Part shown: one piece after another, positions 25,722 through 34,697 of the stretch
How the letters are laid out: every line of letters starts with the position of its first letter
Position numbering within the stretch: the first letter of the stretch is position 1
Assembly: GCA_041920415.1 (NCBI GenBank)
Contig: JBHGYD010000015.1
Location: 1 to 64,000, forward strand
Length of the DNA stretch: 64,000 bases
Direction of reading: 5' to 3'
DNA from: JBHGYD01 sp041920415
GTDB taxonomy: Bacteria; Bacillota; Bacilli; Bacillales; Anoxybacillaceae
Position numbers and translations under genes: made by a program
Notes under the pieces: generated by a model
The model's database searches: none
Told to the model about the DNA's origin: nothing
What the model saw: the letters and a program-made list of their open reading frames with translations, nothing else

Positions 25722-25743
25722 TATGTTAGAATATTCATACATA
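25722..25743 (+). promoter_or_regulatory. Near-palindromic operator candidate before fixA
   Basis: TATGT-TA-GAATATTC-AT-ACATA is a 22-bp inverted repeat with only the TA/AT steps not matching. It overlaps a TAGAAT -10-like box and lies about 95 bp before the fixA start. It would suit a dimeric repressor (TetR type is common for acyl-CoA genes), but the protein is unknown. Confidence 0.4.
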
Positions 25744-25835
25744 TTGCTAAATAACAATAAAGTAGGAGGGATATAGTAGAGCATACACATGTGAACAAAC
25801 GAGCAAAAAAAACACACGACATTGGAGGTGAGTTT

Positions 25836-26648
25836 ATGCTACATATTGTAGCCTGTATTAAGCAAGTTCCTGATACAAAAATTATTAAAATGAACCCAAA
25901 AACGAACACGATGGATCGGGCGAGCGCCCCAGCGATTTTAAATCCGTATGATGCGCATGCGGTAGAAGAGGCCGTTCGGTTGAAAAAGAAGTACGGAGGA
26001 ACGGTTTCGGTGTTGACGATGGGACCTCCTCCAGCGGTGAAGGCGATTAAAAAATGTATTGAACTTGGCGCTGATGAGGGATATATGATTTCCGACCGTG
26101 CATTTGCCGGAGCGGACACGTTAGCAACAAGCTATGCGCTGACGAAAGCGCTCGAAAAAATCGCGAAATGCCAACCGATCGATCTAGTGATTTGCGGAAA
26201 AATGACGATCGATGGGGATACGGGCCAAGTCGGGCCTGGGATCGCTCGCCGTTTAAACATTCCTCCCCTTACAGGCGTGAAAAAAATTGTTGAAATAAAT
26301 AAAGAAAAAGGCTATGCGATCGTTCATCGAAAGTTAGAAGACGGTTATGAAGTCGTCAAATCAACATTGCCGTGTTTGTTTACCGTTGAAAAAGAAATTA
26401 ACGACATTTCATTTGCTCCTTTACCGAACATGATTAAAGCCGCGCGTTATCAACCAACGATTTGGACCGCAGACGATTTAGAAAATGTTGACCGCAAACA
26501 ACTAGGACTGAAAGGATCTCCAACCATTGTATCAAAAGTATGGGCACCGCCAAAGCCACAAGGCGGCCAACTGCTTGAAGGAAGCGCACAAGAACAAGTC
26601 AATAAGCTACTTTCCATCATTTTAGAGAAAAAAGAGCTGTTCCAATAG
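25836..26648 (+). CDS. fixA: Electron transfer flavoprotein beta subunit FixA
   Basis: The start MLHIVACIKQVPDTKIIKMN, the DGDTGQVGPGIARRL block at about residue 122 and CLFTVEKEIN near 190 are typical of EtfB/FixA. It binds AMP and pairs with FixB to carry electrons between dehydrogenases and FixC. I chose ATG 25836 because TTGGAGGTG stands 8 nt upstream; the open frame extends 15 codons further without a ribosome site. It is 270 aa. First gene of a fixA-fixB-fixC-fixX operon with 12-nt, overlapping and ATGA junctions. Confidence 0.92.
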   Translation: MLHIVACIKQVPDTKIIKMNPKTNTMDRASAPAILNPYDAHAVEEAVRLKKKYGGTVSVLTMGPPPAVKAIKKCIELGADEGYMISDRAFAGADTLATSYALTKALEKIAKCQPIDLVICGKMTIDGDTGQVGPGIARRLNIPPLTGVKKIVEINKEKGYAIVHRKLEDGYEVVKSTLPCLFTVEKEINDISFAPLPNMIKAARYQPTIWTADDLENVDRKQLGLKGSPTIVSKVWAPPKPQGGQLLEGSAQEQVNKLLSIILEKKELFQ

Positions 26649-26660
26649 GAGGGGAGTGCG

Positions 26661-27710
26661 ATGAATTTCGACGACTATCGGGGAATATGGGTGTACTTGG
26701 AAGTAAAAGATGGGAAAATTGCGCCTGTTTCGCTCGAACTGTTAGGAGCGGGAAGAAAGCTCGCTGACAAAAGAGGCACCGAAGTAGCGGGAGTGTTGAT
26801 TGGAAGTGATGTGAAACAATTGTCATCTACGGCGTTTGTATATGGGGCGGATGTTGTTTATGTATATGACGACCCGATTTTTGAACATTACCGGACAGAG
26901 TCTTACATGAGAGCCCTGCTTGATTGCTGTCAAAAGCATAAACCGGAAGTTCTTTTATACGGCGCGACACCGACAGGAAAAGATTTAGCGAGCGCCATCG
27001 CCACCGATTTACCAACCGGTTTGACAGCTGATACGACGGTGCTCGATATTGAAGAAGATACGGGCTTGTTGTTGGCGAGCCGTCCGGCTTTTGGCGGAAA
27101 CATTATGGCGACGATCTTATGCAAAAAATATCGTCCGCAAATGGCGACAGTTCGTCCAAAAGTTATGAAAGCGCTATCGCCAGATCCGGCGAGAACAGGA
27201 AAAATCGTAGAAGAACAAATATCGCTTCGCGAAGAAGAAATGAGAACAAAAGTGTTAGAGATTGTAAGAGAAACCACAAAAAATGTGCGCATTGATGAAG
27301 CGGACATCGTCGTGGCCGGCGGCAAAGGAATGGGAAGCAAAGAAGGGTTTCAGCTCATTCACCAGCTCGCGGACGCCCTTGGTGGCGCGGTCGGAGCGAG
27401 CCGCGATGTCGTTGAAGCGGGATGGATTGATCACCATCATCAAGTCGGACAAACCGGAGTGACGGTGACGCCGAAAATTTATTTTGCGATCGGCATTTCC
27501 GGAGCGATTCAACATCTCGTCGGCATGCAAAACTCAGAGCTCATTATCGCCATCAATAAAGACCCAAATGCCCCGATTTTTCAATCGTGTCATTACGGCA
27601 TTGTCGGTGATGCGTTTGAAATTGTGCCGCTTATGATTGAACGGATCAAAGAAGAGCTTCCGAACATAAAAACAGCGTCAAAGTCGAAGGAGGAAATACA
27701 CCATGCCTGA
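26661..27710 (+). CDS. fixB: Electron transfer flavoprotein alpha subunit FixB
   Basis: The C-terminal FAD-binding region has VVAGGKGMGSKEGFQLIHQL, GASRDVVEAGWIDHHHQVGQTG, and AIGISGAIQHLVGM, the pattern of EtfA/FixB. It is 349 aa, full length. GGAGGGGAGTG precedes the ATG. Its last 8 bases overlap the start of fixC, which supports translational coupling. With FixA, FixC and FixX it would form the electron-bifurcating NADH-to-quinone and ferredoxin/flavodoxin complex known from diazotrophs. Here no nitrogenase is in view, so another electron acceptor is likely. Confidence 0.92.
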   Translation: MNFDDYRGIWVYLEVKDGKIAPVSLELLGAGRKLADKRGTEVAGVLIGSDVKQLSSTAFVYGADVVYVYDDPIFEHYRTESYMRALLDCCQKHKPEVLLYGATPTGKDLASAIATDLPTGLTADTTVLDIEEDTGLLLASRPAFGGNIMATILCKKYRPQMATVRPKVMKALSPDPARTGKIVEEQISLREEEMRTKVLEIVRETTKNVRIDEADIVVAGGKGMGSKEGFQLIHQLADALGGAVGASRDVVEAGWIDHHHQVGQTGVTVTPKIYFAIGISGAIQHLVGMQNSELIIAINKDPNAPIFQSCHYGIVGDAFEIVPLMIERIKEELPNIKTASKSKEEIHHA

Positions 27711-28998
27711 AAAATTTGATTGCATTGTTGTCGGGGCAGGGCCGGCTGGAACAGCTTGTGCGTATGAGTTGGCGAAAGCAGGGGTGAACGTCTTACTGTT
27801 AGAGCGCGGCGAGTATCCGGGGTCAAAAAACGTGATGGGTGGCGTGTTGTATCGGAAAATGATGGAAGACATTATTCCTGAGTTTTATAAAGAAGCACCG
27901 TTGGAACGACCGATTGTCGAACAACGATTTATGATGATGGATAAAGAATCAGCCGTGACGTTTAGCTATAAAGGGTTAGAATGGGGACGGGAGCCGTACA
28001 ATAACTTTACCGTATTGCGTGCAAAATTTGACCAATGGTTTGCGGAAAAAGCGGTCGAACAAGGGGCGTTGCTCGTTTGTGAAACGGTCGCTCTTGAATG
28101 TATCGTGGAAAACGGTCGTGTCATCGGTGTTCGGACAGACCGTTCTGACGGAGACGTATATGCCGACGTTGTCGTCCTTGCAGACGGTGTCAATTCACTA
28201 TTGGCAAAACAGCTTGGGTTTCATCGCGAGTGGCGCCCGGATGAAGTAGCGTTAGCGACAATGGAAATTTTAAAGCTCGACAAAGGCATTATTGAGGATC
28301 GTTTTAATTTAGAGCCGGGGCAAGGATGTACGATTGAACTGTTTGGCGATGCGACAAAAGGGATATTAGGGACGGGGTTTTTGTATACGAATAAAGATAC
28401 GTTAAGCATCGGTGTCGGCACGTTACTTTCTGGATTGATTAAGCATAAAATTAAGCCGTACGAACTGCTTGAATATGTGAAAAACCATCCGATGATTCGT
28501 CCTTACATTCAAGGCAGCGAACCGATCGAGTATTTAGCCCATCTCATCCCAGAAGGCGGTTATCATTCGATTCCGAAAGTAGCGGGGCATGGTGTGCTTG
28601 TTGTCGGGGATGCGGCTCAGCTTGTGAATGCGATTCATCGCGAAGGATCGAATATGGCGATGACGTCTGGACGATTAGCAGCTGAAACGATCATTATGGC
28701 AAAGGCATGCAATGATTTTTCAGAAAGCACGCTCGATCAATATCGGATGAAACTGATGGAAAGCTTCATCGGTCAAGATTTGAAAAAATACAAAGATGCG
28801 ACCCATCATTTTGATGCGTTTCCGCAATATTTCGAACGGTATATTCCGATGATGAACCGCGCGGCGAGCCAAATGTTTACCGTTGACGGAACGTCCAAAT
28901 GGGAAAAACAGAAAAAGATTTGGCGCGATCTCGGCTCAACGAAAGAGAAGTTCAAGCTGGCGCGCGATATGATGAAGGCATGGAAGGTGATGAAATGA
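27703..28998 (+). CDS. fixC: FixC, ETF-quinone oxidoreductase-like flavoprotein
   Basis: The dinucleotide-binding motif IVVGAGPAGTACAYELAKAG is at residues 8-27, followed by LERGEYPGSKNVMGG. The second FAD block GVLVVGDAAQLVNAIHREGSN is at about residue 300. It is 431 aa, as usual for FixC. It has no membrane anchor and probably attaches to the membrane side to reduce quinone. The stop TGA overlaps the fixX start as ATGA. Confidence 0.93.
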   Translation: MPEKFDCIVVGAGPAGTACAYELAKAGVNVLLLERGEYPGSKNVMGGVLYRKMMEDIIPEFYKEAPLERPIVEQRFMMMDKESAVTFSYKGLEWGREPYNNFTVLRAKFDQWFAEKAVEQGALLVCETVALECIVENGRVIGVRTDRSDGDVYADVVVLADGVNSLLAKQLGFHREWRPDEVALATMEILKLDKGIIEDRFNLEPGQGCTIELFGDATKGILGTGFLYTNKDTLSIGVGTLLSGLIKHKIKPYELLEYVKNHPMIRPYIQGSEPIEYLAHLIPEGGYHSIPKVAGHGVLVVGDAAQLVNAIHREGSNMAMTSGRLAAETIIMAKACNDFSESTLDQYRMKLMESFIGQDLKKYKDATHHFDAFPQYFERYIPMMNRAASQMFTVDGTSKWEKQKKIWRDLGSTKEKFKLARDMMKAWKVMK

Positions 28999-29285
28999 TG
29001 AGTAAACAGCAAACGATTGAGGAAAAGCAATATTTAGTCCGCTTCAATGCCGATACGAAATCACATCTCCACGTTCTCGACCCGAATATTTGTTTAACGA
29101 AATGTCCCGATAAAATTTGTACCATTTTCTGTCCTGCGGATGTATATAAATGGGAAGAAATTAGGATGCATGTCGGTTACGAAGGCTGCCACGAATGCGG
29201 TAGTTGTCGAATCGGCTGTCCGTACGAAAATATTAAGTGGGAATATCCTCGGGGCGGTCATGGCATCGTTTTTCGACTTGGGTGA
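28995..29285 (+). CDS. fixX: Ferredoxin-like protein FixX
   Basis: It carries two cysteine groups, CLTKCPDKICTIFCP and CHECGSCRIGCPYENIKW, that hold an Fe-S cluster of the FixX/ETF-QO type, and the ending YPRGGHGIVFRLG typical of FixX. It is 96 aa from ATG 28995; a second ATG at 28998 is possible. AAGGTG is just upstream inside fixC. It passes electrons between FixC and the quinone. Confidence 0.9.
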   Translation: MMSKQQTIEEKQYLVRFNADTKSHLHVLDPNICLTKCPDKICTIFCPADVYKWEEIRMHVGYEGCHECGSCRIGCPYENIKWEYPRGGHGIVFRLG

Positions 29286-29290
29286 TTGCC

Positions 29291-29488
29291 ATGTTTCAAG
29301 TGGGAGATTGCGTCATTTTTGCCCTTGACGGAGCAAGAGGCATCGTATTAGATGTTACTAATGATTCTTGCCATGTTATGTGGGAAGATTATTTCGTCAG
29401 TTGGGAGAAAAAAGAGCTGTTAACGGTCGACGAGGAATTGACGAAAGCCCAGAAAATTTCCGTTCCTTCGAAAGTGAGCCATCCTTAA
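29291..29488 (+). CDS. Small KOW-like protein after fixX
   Basis: The 65-aa product MFQVGDCVIFALDGARGIVL, then DVTNDSCHVMWEDYFVSWEK, looks like a small beta-barrel (KOW/SH3-like) protein. It begins 5 nt after fixX stops, with GGGTGAT as a modest ribosome site, and ends in the stem of the operon terminator, so it belongs to the fix operon. No function is known to me. Its acidic and aromatic pattern (HVMWEDYFVSWEK) suggests it could regulate or chaperone, but this is speculation. Confidence 0.6.
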   Translation: MFQVGDCVIFALDGARGIVLDVTNDSCHVMWEDYFVSWEKKELLTVDEELTKAQKISVPSKVSHP

Positions 29489-29506
29489 AGGGTGGTCTTT
29501 TTTTGT
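29479..29506 (+). terminator. Terminator of the fix operon
   Basis: GCCATCC at about 29479-29485 pairs with GGGTGGT around a TTAAA loop, followed by seven T. It overlaps the last codons of the small gene. Confidence 0.75.
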
Positions 29507-29544
29507 TCATATCGCGTTATAATTCATCTAGACAGATGAACCTC

Positions 29545-29596
29545 TCCCGCCTACACGTTGTTTAGAGGCGGGACACTTCTTGGTGAACATGTTAAA
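29545..29596 (+). repeat. IS605-like end hairpin, copy 2
   Basis: TCCCGCC at 29545-29551 pairs with GGCGGGA at 29567-29573, followed by CACTTCTTGGTGAACATGTTAAA. It matches copy 1 at 25471-25515. It joins directly to the IS256 remnant. Confidence 0.55.
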
Positions 29597-29602
29597 CAGA
29601 GT

Positions 29603-29774
29603 ATAGATTTCGCTGATAATAGCCGTTTCTTATATTCGACGTTCCAGCTTGTTCCGTTCCGCGGAAATTTTTTATTTCTTCACGCATGATTCGCCCTAAT
29701 TTTTCCTTTACAAACTGACGAATGATACTTTTCAGTTAATTGGCCCAGTCTACATTCGGTATACTTTTAGACAT
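29603..29774 (-). pseudogene. IS256-family transposase N-terminal fragment
   Basis: On the minus strand from 29774: MSKSIPNVDWAN, stop, LKSIIRQFVKEKLGRIMREE, IKNFRGTEQAGTSNIRNGYY, QRNLYS. This is the N-terminus of an IS256 (mutator) transposase; a CAA-to-TAA change makes the stop and the remaining 350 residues are gone. An inverted repeat GGTAGGGTA (29776-29784)/TACCCTACC (29823-29831) just before it likely belongs to the IS end and promoter. Confidence 0.75.
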
Positions 29775-29905
29775 GGGTAGGGTACTCCTTTCTCTGAAAT
29801 GTGTTATGGCCAAATCAGAGAATACCCTACCTTTTTCTTTTAATCTAGTAAAATGCTTTACACAAAATTTTAAACATCATCAATACATTATCATCTACGA
29901 ATCAC

Positions 29906-29932
29906 TTAACATTTTTGAAAATGAGCCGATAA
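29906..29932 (+). promoter_or_regulatory. SigD-type promoter for the glucosaminidase gene
   Basis: TTAA at 29906-29909 and GCCGATAA at 29925-29932 are separated by 15 bp, close to the SigD consensus TAAA-N15-GCCGATAT. SigD drives autolysin and motility genes in Bacillus, which fits the product of the gene 90 bp downstream. Confidence 0.6.
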
Positions 29933-30024
29933 AAAAAGTAAGAGTAGAAAAATATTGTTCAATTTTTCTTTGTCGCTTCTCAGTAAGAAGATAGAAAAAA
30001 AGAGAAATAGGTGAGAACGAAAAG

Positions 30025-32139
30025 ATGAAAAATATAGGAAAAGCTGTCGTTTTATCAATGGGGCTTTTAGTTGCTTCTACGGGGGGTTCTATGATTCCGT
30101 GGAACGTAAGTACAGTAGAGGCAGCGAGTACGGTAAAATTAAACAAAACAACATATCAAACGACTGATAATCTCTACATGCGGTCGGGAGCGGGAACGAA
30201 TTACAAAGTGATCATCACAATTCCGAAAGGAAAAACAGTCACGGCGACAGAGAAAAAAGGTAGTTGGTACAACGTTTCGTACCAATATATGTCGGAAGGG
30301 AAAAGCTATACGAAAACAGGCTGGGTAAGTGGCAGTTATTTAAAAGAATATGATCAATATATAAAAACGAGCGGTACATATTATTTTACAAAGAAAGAAG
30401 CTAATCTTTATAGTACACCAAATACGAAAAATAAAGCTGTTACTAGATTAGCCAGTGGCAACGGATTATATTCAACGAGAAAAGTAGTAAATAGTGTTGG
30501 CCAAACGTGGTACGAAGTGTCTTTTAATGGAAAAAAACTATATATCATAATCAGTGACGTAGAAAAAGTTTTATCCAAAAGTTTTATAGAGACGAAGTAT
30601 ATAGCGAATAAGGAAACGTTTTTATATTCTTCCTTTGGAAGTGGATACGCAAAGTTAGAGAAAATTGCAAAAGGAACGATTATTTCATCTAGTTTTAGTG
30701 TTGGAAATTGGTATAAAGTTACCTATAAAAATAAAACTGGCTATATTTATATCAACGATTTTGCTCGTTACACAGGGGACGCCGTTCAACAGAAGCCGTC
30801 ATCGCCAGCGCCACAACAATCAACGCAAGAGCAGCAAAAACCAGAGCAACCACAACAACCGAATCATTCATCCAATGCTGCTGTCACAGAACAAGAGATT
30901 TCTGGCAAAACGTTTGCGGTAATGGCGAATTTATTAAATGTACGAAAAGAACCGAATACAGACTCCACTATCCTTACAACGATTTCAAAGGGAACGATTA
31001 TTGTACCGACCCATAAAACGTCCAATAATTGGTACAAAATAACATATAATAATACAATCGGTTACGTTTCTGGGTATTATGTAACGGAAGTCAAAACAGG
31101 AGCTCCTTTAAACGGAGTGCGGGACGGTTATCAATTTATTGATTTACGGACAACCGCTTCGGTTACGGCTCAACAAATAAATCAGTATATCGAAAATTAT
31201 GTCAATTCAACAAATAAGCAAAGCGTTTTACTAGGAAAAGGGCAAGCGTTTATCGATGCCGGTAAAAAATATGGAGTTAATGCGTTATATTTAGCCGCGC
31301 ATGCGATTCATGAAAGTGGTTTCGGCACTTCGAGACTGGCGCTTACGAAATACAATTTATTCGGTTACGGAGCTTATGACGCGACTCCGTTTGTTGCCGC
31401 TTACCGTTTTTCATCGGTGGAAGCGTCGATTGAATATATTGCACAAAGACTGAAAGCAACGTATTTAAACCCGACCTCTTCGTATTTTAAAGGAGCATAT
31501 CTCGGGTTTCGCACCAATACATTAGCGGGAACACGTGTCGAGGAGAGCAGTGAAGGCATGAATTTTTACTACGCCAGCGATCCATATTGGGGGCAAAGCA
31601 TCGCCCGCCATATGGCCAATATTTTGAAGTATGATAGTAATTATTACAAATCCGCTAAACCAAACGAAACGGTGCCTGCATCACCAGATATACCACAAGG
31701 ATCGGACGTGTTTCCGGCAAATATTGTGGCGGTGGCGAATCAAGACCTTCCGTTATACGGTCAAAAAGGAGCGGATAAAAGCATAACAACTTTGAAAAAA
31801 GGATCTACATTTACGCTGCTGGAGAAAACGAATGATTACTGGGTTCGTTTAAAATACAACAATCAAGAATATTGGACGAATTCCATTAAATTTTATGACT
31901 ATAAAAAGTACATTACGGTCAAAAACTTAGGCAGTGTCAGTGCAAACACATTAAATGTAAGACCGACGCCGTCAACGGAAAAGGATCCAATCGGACAGCT
32001 AAAAATGGGGGAGTATGTTCAGTTGTCGTTAACAGACGATGGGAAGCTGGAAATCCAAAATTCTTGGTATAAAATCATATTAAAAGATGGACGTGTGGGC
32101 TGGGTCAGTTCGCAATATATTACTAGAGAACTAAATTAA
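30025..32139 (+). CDS. Secreted N-acetylglucosaminidase with SH3 domains
   Basis: This cell-wall hydrolase cuts peptidoglycan glycan strands. A signal peptide covers about the first 35 residues (MKNIGKAVVLSMGLLVASTG, cleavage near VEAAS). Bacterial SH3 repeats follow (LYMRSGAGTNYKVI, LLNVRKEPNTDSTI and, near the end, LNVRPTPSTEKDPI). A Pro/Gln-rich linker lies at about 250-285. The glucosaminidase core (residues about 400-540) shows YLAAHAIHESGFGTSRLALT and KYNLFGYGAYDATPF, with the catalytic Glu in HESGFG. It is 704 aa. It is a single-gene transcript between a SigD-type promoter and a 19-bp terminator stem. It resembles LytD/LytG-type enzymes. Confidence 0.88.
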   Translation: MKNIGKAVVLSMGLLVASTGGSMIPWNVSTVEAASTVKLNKTTYQTTDNLYMRSGAGTNYKVIITIPKGKTVTATEKKGSWYNVSYQYMSEGKSYTKTGWVSGSYLKEYDQYIKTSGTYYFTKKEANLYSTPNTKNKAVTRLASGNGLYSTRKVVNSVGQTWYEVSFNGKKLYIIISDVEKVLSKSFIETKYIANKETFLYSSFGSGYAKLEKIAKGTIISSSFSVGNWYKVTYKNKTGYIYINDFARYTGDAVQQKPSSPAPQQSTQEQQKPEQPQQPNHSSNAAVTEQEISGKTFAVMANLLNVRKEPNTDSTILTTISKGTIIVPTHKTSNNWYKITYNNTIGYVSGYYVTEVKTGAPLNGVRDGYQFIDLRTTASVTAQQINQYIENYVNSTNKQSVLLGKGQAFIDAGKKYGVNALYLAAHAIHESGFGTSRLALTKYNLFGYGAYDATPFVAAYRFSSVEASIEYIAQRLKATYLNPTSSYFKGAYLGFRTNTLAGTRVEESSEGMNFYYASDPYWGQSIARHMANILKYDSNYYKSAKPNETVPASPDIPQGSDVFPANIVAVANQDLPLYGQKGADKSITTLKKGSTFTLLEKTNDYWVRLKYNNQEYWTNSIKFYDYKKYITVKNLGSVSANTLNVRPTPSTEKDPIGQLKMGEYVQLSLTDDGKLEIQNSWYKIILKDGRVGWVSSQYITRELN

Positions 32140-32185
32140 TTGCGATTTATCCATTTTATCGACGAATGACGATAAAGATTTTCGT

Positions 32186-32243
32186 AAACCCCCTTTATAG
32201 GTAGATATGAAGATTTAAAAGCTACCTATAAAGGGGGTTTTTT
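32186..32243 (+). terminator. Long perfect terminator
   Basis: A 19-bp perfect stem, AAACCCCCTTTATAGGTAG at 32186-32204 with 32222-32240, followed by T residues. It ends the glucosaminidase transcript. Confidence 0.85.
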
Positions 32244-32442
32244 AGGCACAACAAATCTAATAACGTAGGGGATTTTAAAGATTTCGTAGTTTGAAAGCAA
32301 AGTAAATACGAACGAATTGAAGGAGAGATTATAAGATCGAATGGAGAACGATCATCGGGGAAGCAATTGTTACGATTGTCTTTGTTGTTAGTACTGTTGC
32401 TGTTGTTCATGATGTGAAACAGATGAGGCAGAGGTGAGTGTG

Positions 32443-33225
32443 TTGACGTTGAGATCATTAAAAGGAAAAATCGCCATTGTAACAGGGGTCAGCCGGATGA
32501 AAGGAATTGGCGCTGCTATTTGCGAGTCGTTAGCCGAAGCGGGCGCGGATATTTTTTTCACATATTGGAGCGCATACGACGAGTCGATGCCGTGGGGAAT
32601 GGAGCGAAACGAGCCGCAGTTGATTAAGAGAAAAATAGAGGAATTGGGTGTCACGTGCCATTGCCTCGAGATGGACTTATCAAAAGAAGATGCACCAAGA
32701 CAATTATTGAAAACGGTCATTGATACGCTAGGAGAACCAGATATTCTAGTAAACAATGCCTGTTATTCTTATCATTCTGATTATTCATCGTTGACAAGTG
32801 AGATGTTGGATCGTCACTATTTTATTAATGTAAGAGCTCCGATCATGCTTAGTGTTGAGTTTGCGAACATCTTTCAAAAACAACGAGGCGGCCGAATCAT
32901 CATGATGACATCAGGGCAATCGTTGGGACCGATGCCGAAAGAGTCTGCCTATGCTGCCACGAAAGGCGCGATAGAGGCGTTTGTGAAAACATTTTCTGTT
33001 GAGGTCGCGACAAAAGGAATCACCGTGAATGCGGTCAATCCAGGACCAACGGATACAGGCTGGATGAACGAAGAAATCAAACAACAACTCCTCCCAAAAT
33101 TCCCGTTTGGTCGAATCGGCACACCGCATGATGCGGCTCGGCTCATTCGTTTTCTCGCAAGTGAAGAAGCGGAATGGATTACGGGACAAGTGATTCACTC
33201 GGAAGGCGGATTTATAAGAGGATAG
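32443..33225 (+). CDS. Short-chain dehydrogenase/reductase
   Basis: This is a classical SDR with the cofactor motif VTGVSRMKGIGAAI at residues about 11-24, NNACYSY at about 100, catalytic S of MTSGQ, and YAATKGA at about 170. The C-terminal IRFLASEEAEWITGQVIHSE is the usual SDR ending. It is 260 aa from TTG 32443, chosen because AGAGGTGA is 6 nt upstream; GTG codons at 32434 or 32440 are alternatives. The insert YWSAYDESMPWGMERNEPQL is typical of a Bacillus subset annotated as 3-oxoacyl-ACP reductase-like. Substrate unknown. Confidence 0.85.
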   Translation: MTLRSLKGKIAIVTGVSRMKGIGAAICESLAEAGADIFFTYWSAYDESMPWGMERNEPQLIKRKIEELGVTCHCLEMDLSKEDAPRQLLKTVIDTLGEPDILVNNACYSYHSDYSSLTSEMLDRHYFINVRAPIMLSVEFANIFQKQRGGRIIMMTSGQSLGPMPKESAYAATKGAIEAFVKTFSVEVATKGITVNAVNPGPTDTGWMNEEIKQQLLPKFPFGRIGTPHDAARLIRFLASEEAEWITGQVIHSEGGFIRG

Positions 33226-33326
33226 CGGTGAACGCTAAATCGACCATGACGGCTATATGTGATGGGTGCCTAGCATTTGTCAAACGATTCAGAAGGTGGG
33301 TTTATACGAAACTAGCGATGGTAAAC

Positions 33327-33359
33327 GCCAGCCTCCGATGTGGAGGCTGGCTGTTTTTT
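33327..33359 (+). terminator. Terminator after the SDR gene, touching proA
   Basis: GCCAGCCTCC at 33327-33336 pairs with GGAGGCTGGC at 33342-33351, followed by TGTTTTTT. The T tract includes the proA stop codon, so the two convergent genes share one hairpin. Confidence 0.85.
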
Positions 33360-34599
33360 ACGCCCGAATTTGTCCCGTTCCGTATACAATCGATTTTGTT
33401 GTGGTGATGGCGCGCAATCCCATTGGGCCGCGGGCGTGCAATTTTTGCGTGCTAATGCCAATCTCGGCTCCATAGCCAAATTGTTCGCCATCGGTAAAGC
33501 GGGTCGATGCGTTATGGTAAAGAACAGCGGCATCGACCGTTTGGAAGAATAAGCGGACGTTTTCTTGATCCTCAGAAATAATCGCTTCGGAATGCTTTGT
33601 TCCATATTGGTCAATATGGTGAATCGCTTCTTTCACATCTTTTACAAGCTTCACGGCTAAAATCGGTGCTAAATATTCTGTGCTCCAGTCCGTTTCATTG
33701 GCTTGATGAACAAACGAGTACGAGGAGAAAAGCGTGTGGTCTCCGCGAAGTTCGACGCCTTTGCTGTGTAGAGTTTCCAATAACTCTTGAACGTGAGGCC
33801 AGTTTTCGTGAATTAAAACGGTTTCGACAGCGTTGCAAACGGATGGGCGCTGTAGTTTAGCGTTGAGGACAATGTCAATGACCATTTGTTTTTGTGCGGA
33901 TTCATCAATAAAAATATGGCAATTGCCAACTCCGGTTTCTAAAACAGGAACCGTTGCGTTTTGAATCACGGATTGGATGAGGTTGGCACCTCCTCGCGGA
34001 ATTAATACATCTAAATACTCATTCAGTTGAAACATTTGCTGTGCCGTTTCGCGGCTTGTATCTTCCAAAAGTTGGATTGCATCCGCAGGAATCGGCGAAT
34101 GGGTAAGAGCTTGTTGCATCACGTGAACGAGCGCTTTATTCGAATGGAGCGCCGATGAACTCCCGCGCAACAGTACCGCATTTCCTGCTTTTAAACAAAG
34201 GCTGGCTGCATCGACGGTGACATTTGGGCGCGCCTCATACACCATGCCGATGACGCCAAGAGGAACGCGAATGTTTTGAATCCGTAATCCATTTGGCCGG
34301 GTCCATTCTTCGATTGTTTCGCCAATTGGATCAGGAAGGTGGATCACTTGGCGAACGCCATCGACGATTTGCATGAGGCGTTCGTCGGTTAACTGTAAGC
34401 GATCGATGAGAGCAGGGGAAAGCCCGTGTTCTTTTCCAAGCGCGACATCTTTTTCGTTTTCCTGAAGAATCCATTCCTTTTGTTCAATTAACGCATCGGC
34501 AATTTTGGCCAATGCTTCATTTTTTTCATTCGTCGATCGAACGGCCAATGTTTTTGCTGCTTGTTTTAATCGTTGGGCTTTTGTTAGTAACTCGCTCAT
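33358..34599 (-). CDS. proA: Glutamate-5-semialdehyde dehydrogenase (gamma-glutamyl phosphate reductase)
   Basis: This enzyme reduces gamma-glutamyl phosphate to glutamate semialdehyde in proline synthesis. Recognisable blocks are MVYEARPNVTVDAASLCLKA at about residue 120, the AGNAVLLRGSSSA loop and the catalytic cysteine region VETGVGNCHIFID. At 413 aa it is full length. I chose ATG 34599 after AAGGAGAG; an upstream extension in the same frame has no start signal. It follows proB by about 100 bp. Confidence 0.95.
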   Translation of the reverse strand: MSELLTKAQRLKQAAKTLAVRSTNEKNEALAKIADALIEQKEWILQENEKDVALGKEHGLSPALIDRLQLTDERLMQIVDGVRQVIHLPDPIGETIEEWTRPNGLRIQNIRVPLGVIGMVYEARPNVTVDAASLCLKAGNAVLLRGSSSALHSNKALVHVMQQALTHSPIPADAIQLLEDTSRETAQQMFQLNEYLDVLIPRGGANLIQSVIQNATVPVLETGVGNCHIFIDESAQKQMVIDIVLNAKLQRPSVCNAVETVLIHENWPHVQELLETLHSKGVELRGDHTLFSSYSFVHQANETDWSTEYLAPILAVKLVKDVKEAIHHIDQYGTKHSEAIISEDQENVRLFFQTVDAAVLYHNASTRFTDGEQFGYGAEIGISTQKLHARGPMGLRAITTTKSIVYGTGQIRA

Positions 34600-34697
34600 T
34601 TTATAAAACTCTCCTTTCTTACGGGTTTTAAGAAGGTATAAACATTTTAAACGGGAAGAGTACCTTTTTCTAAGTGTCCTCAATGTCTAACCTCAAA

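Noticed and set aside
33597..33860. Plus-strand open frame across proA
   Set aside because: It is antisense to a well-supported gene, has no ribosome site and no family features.
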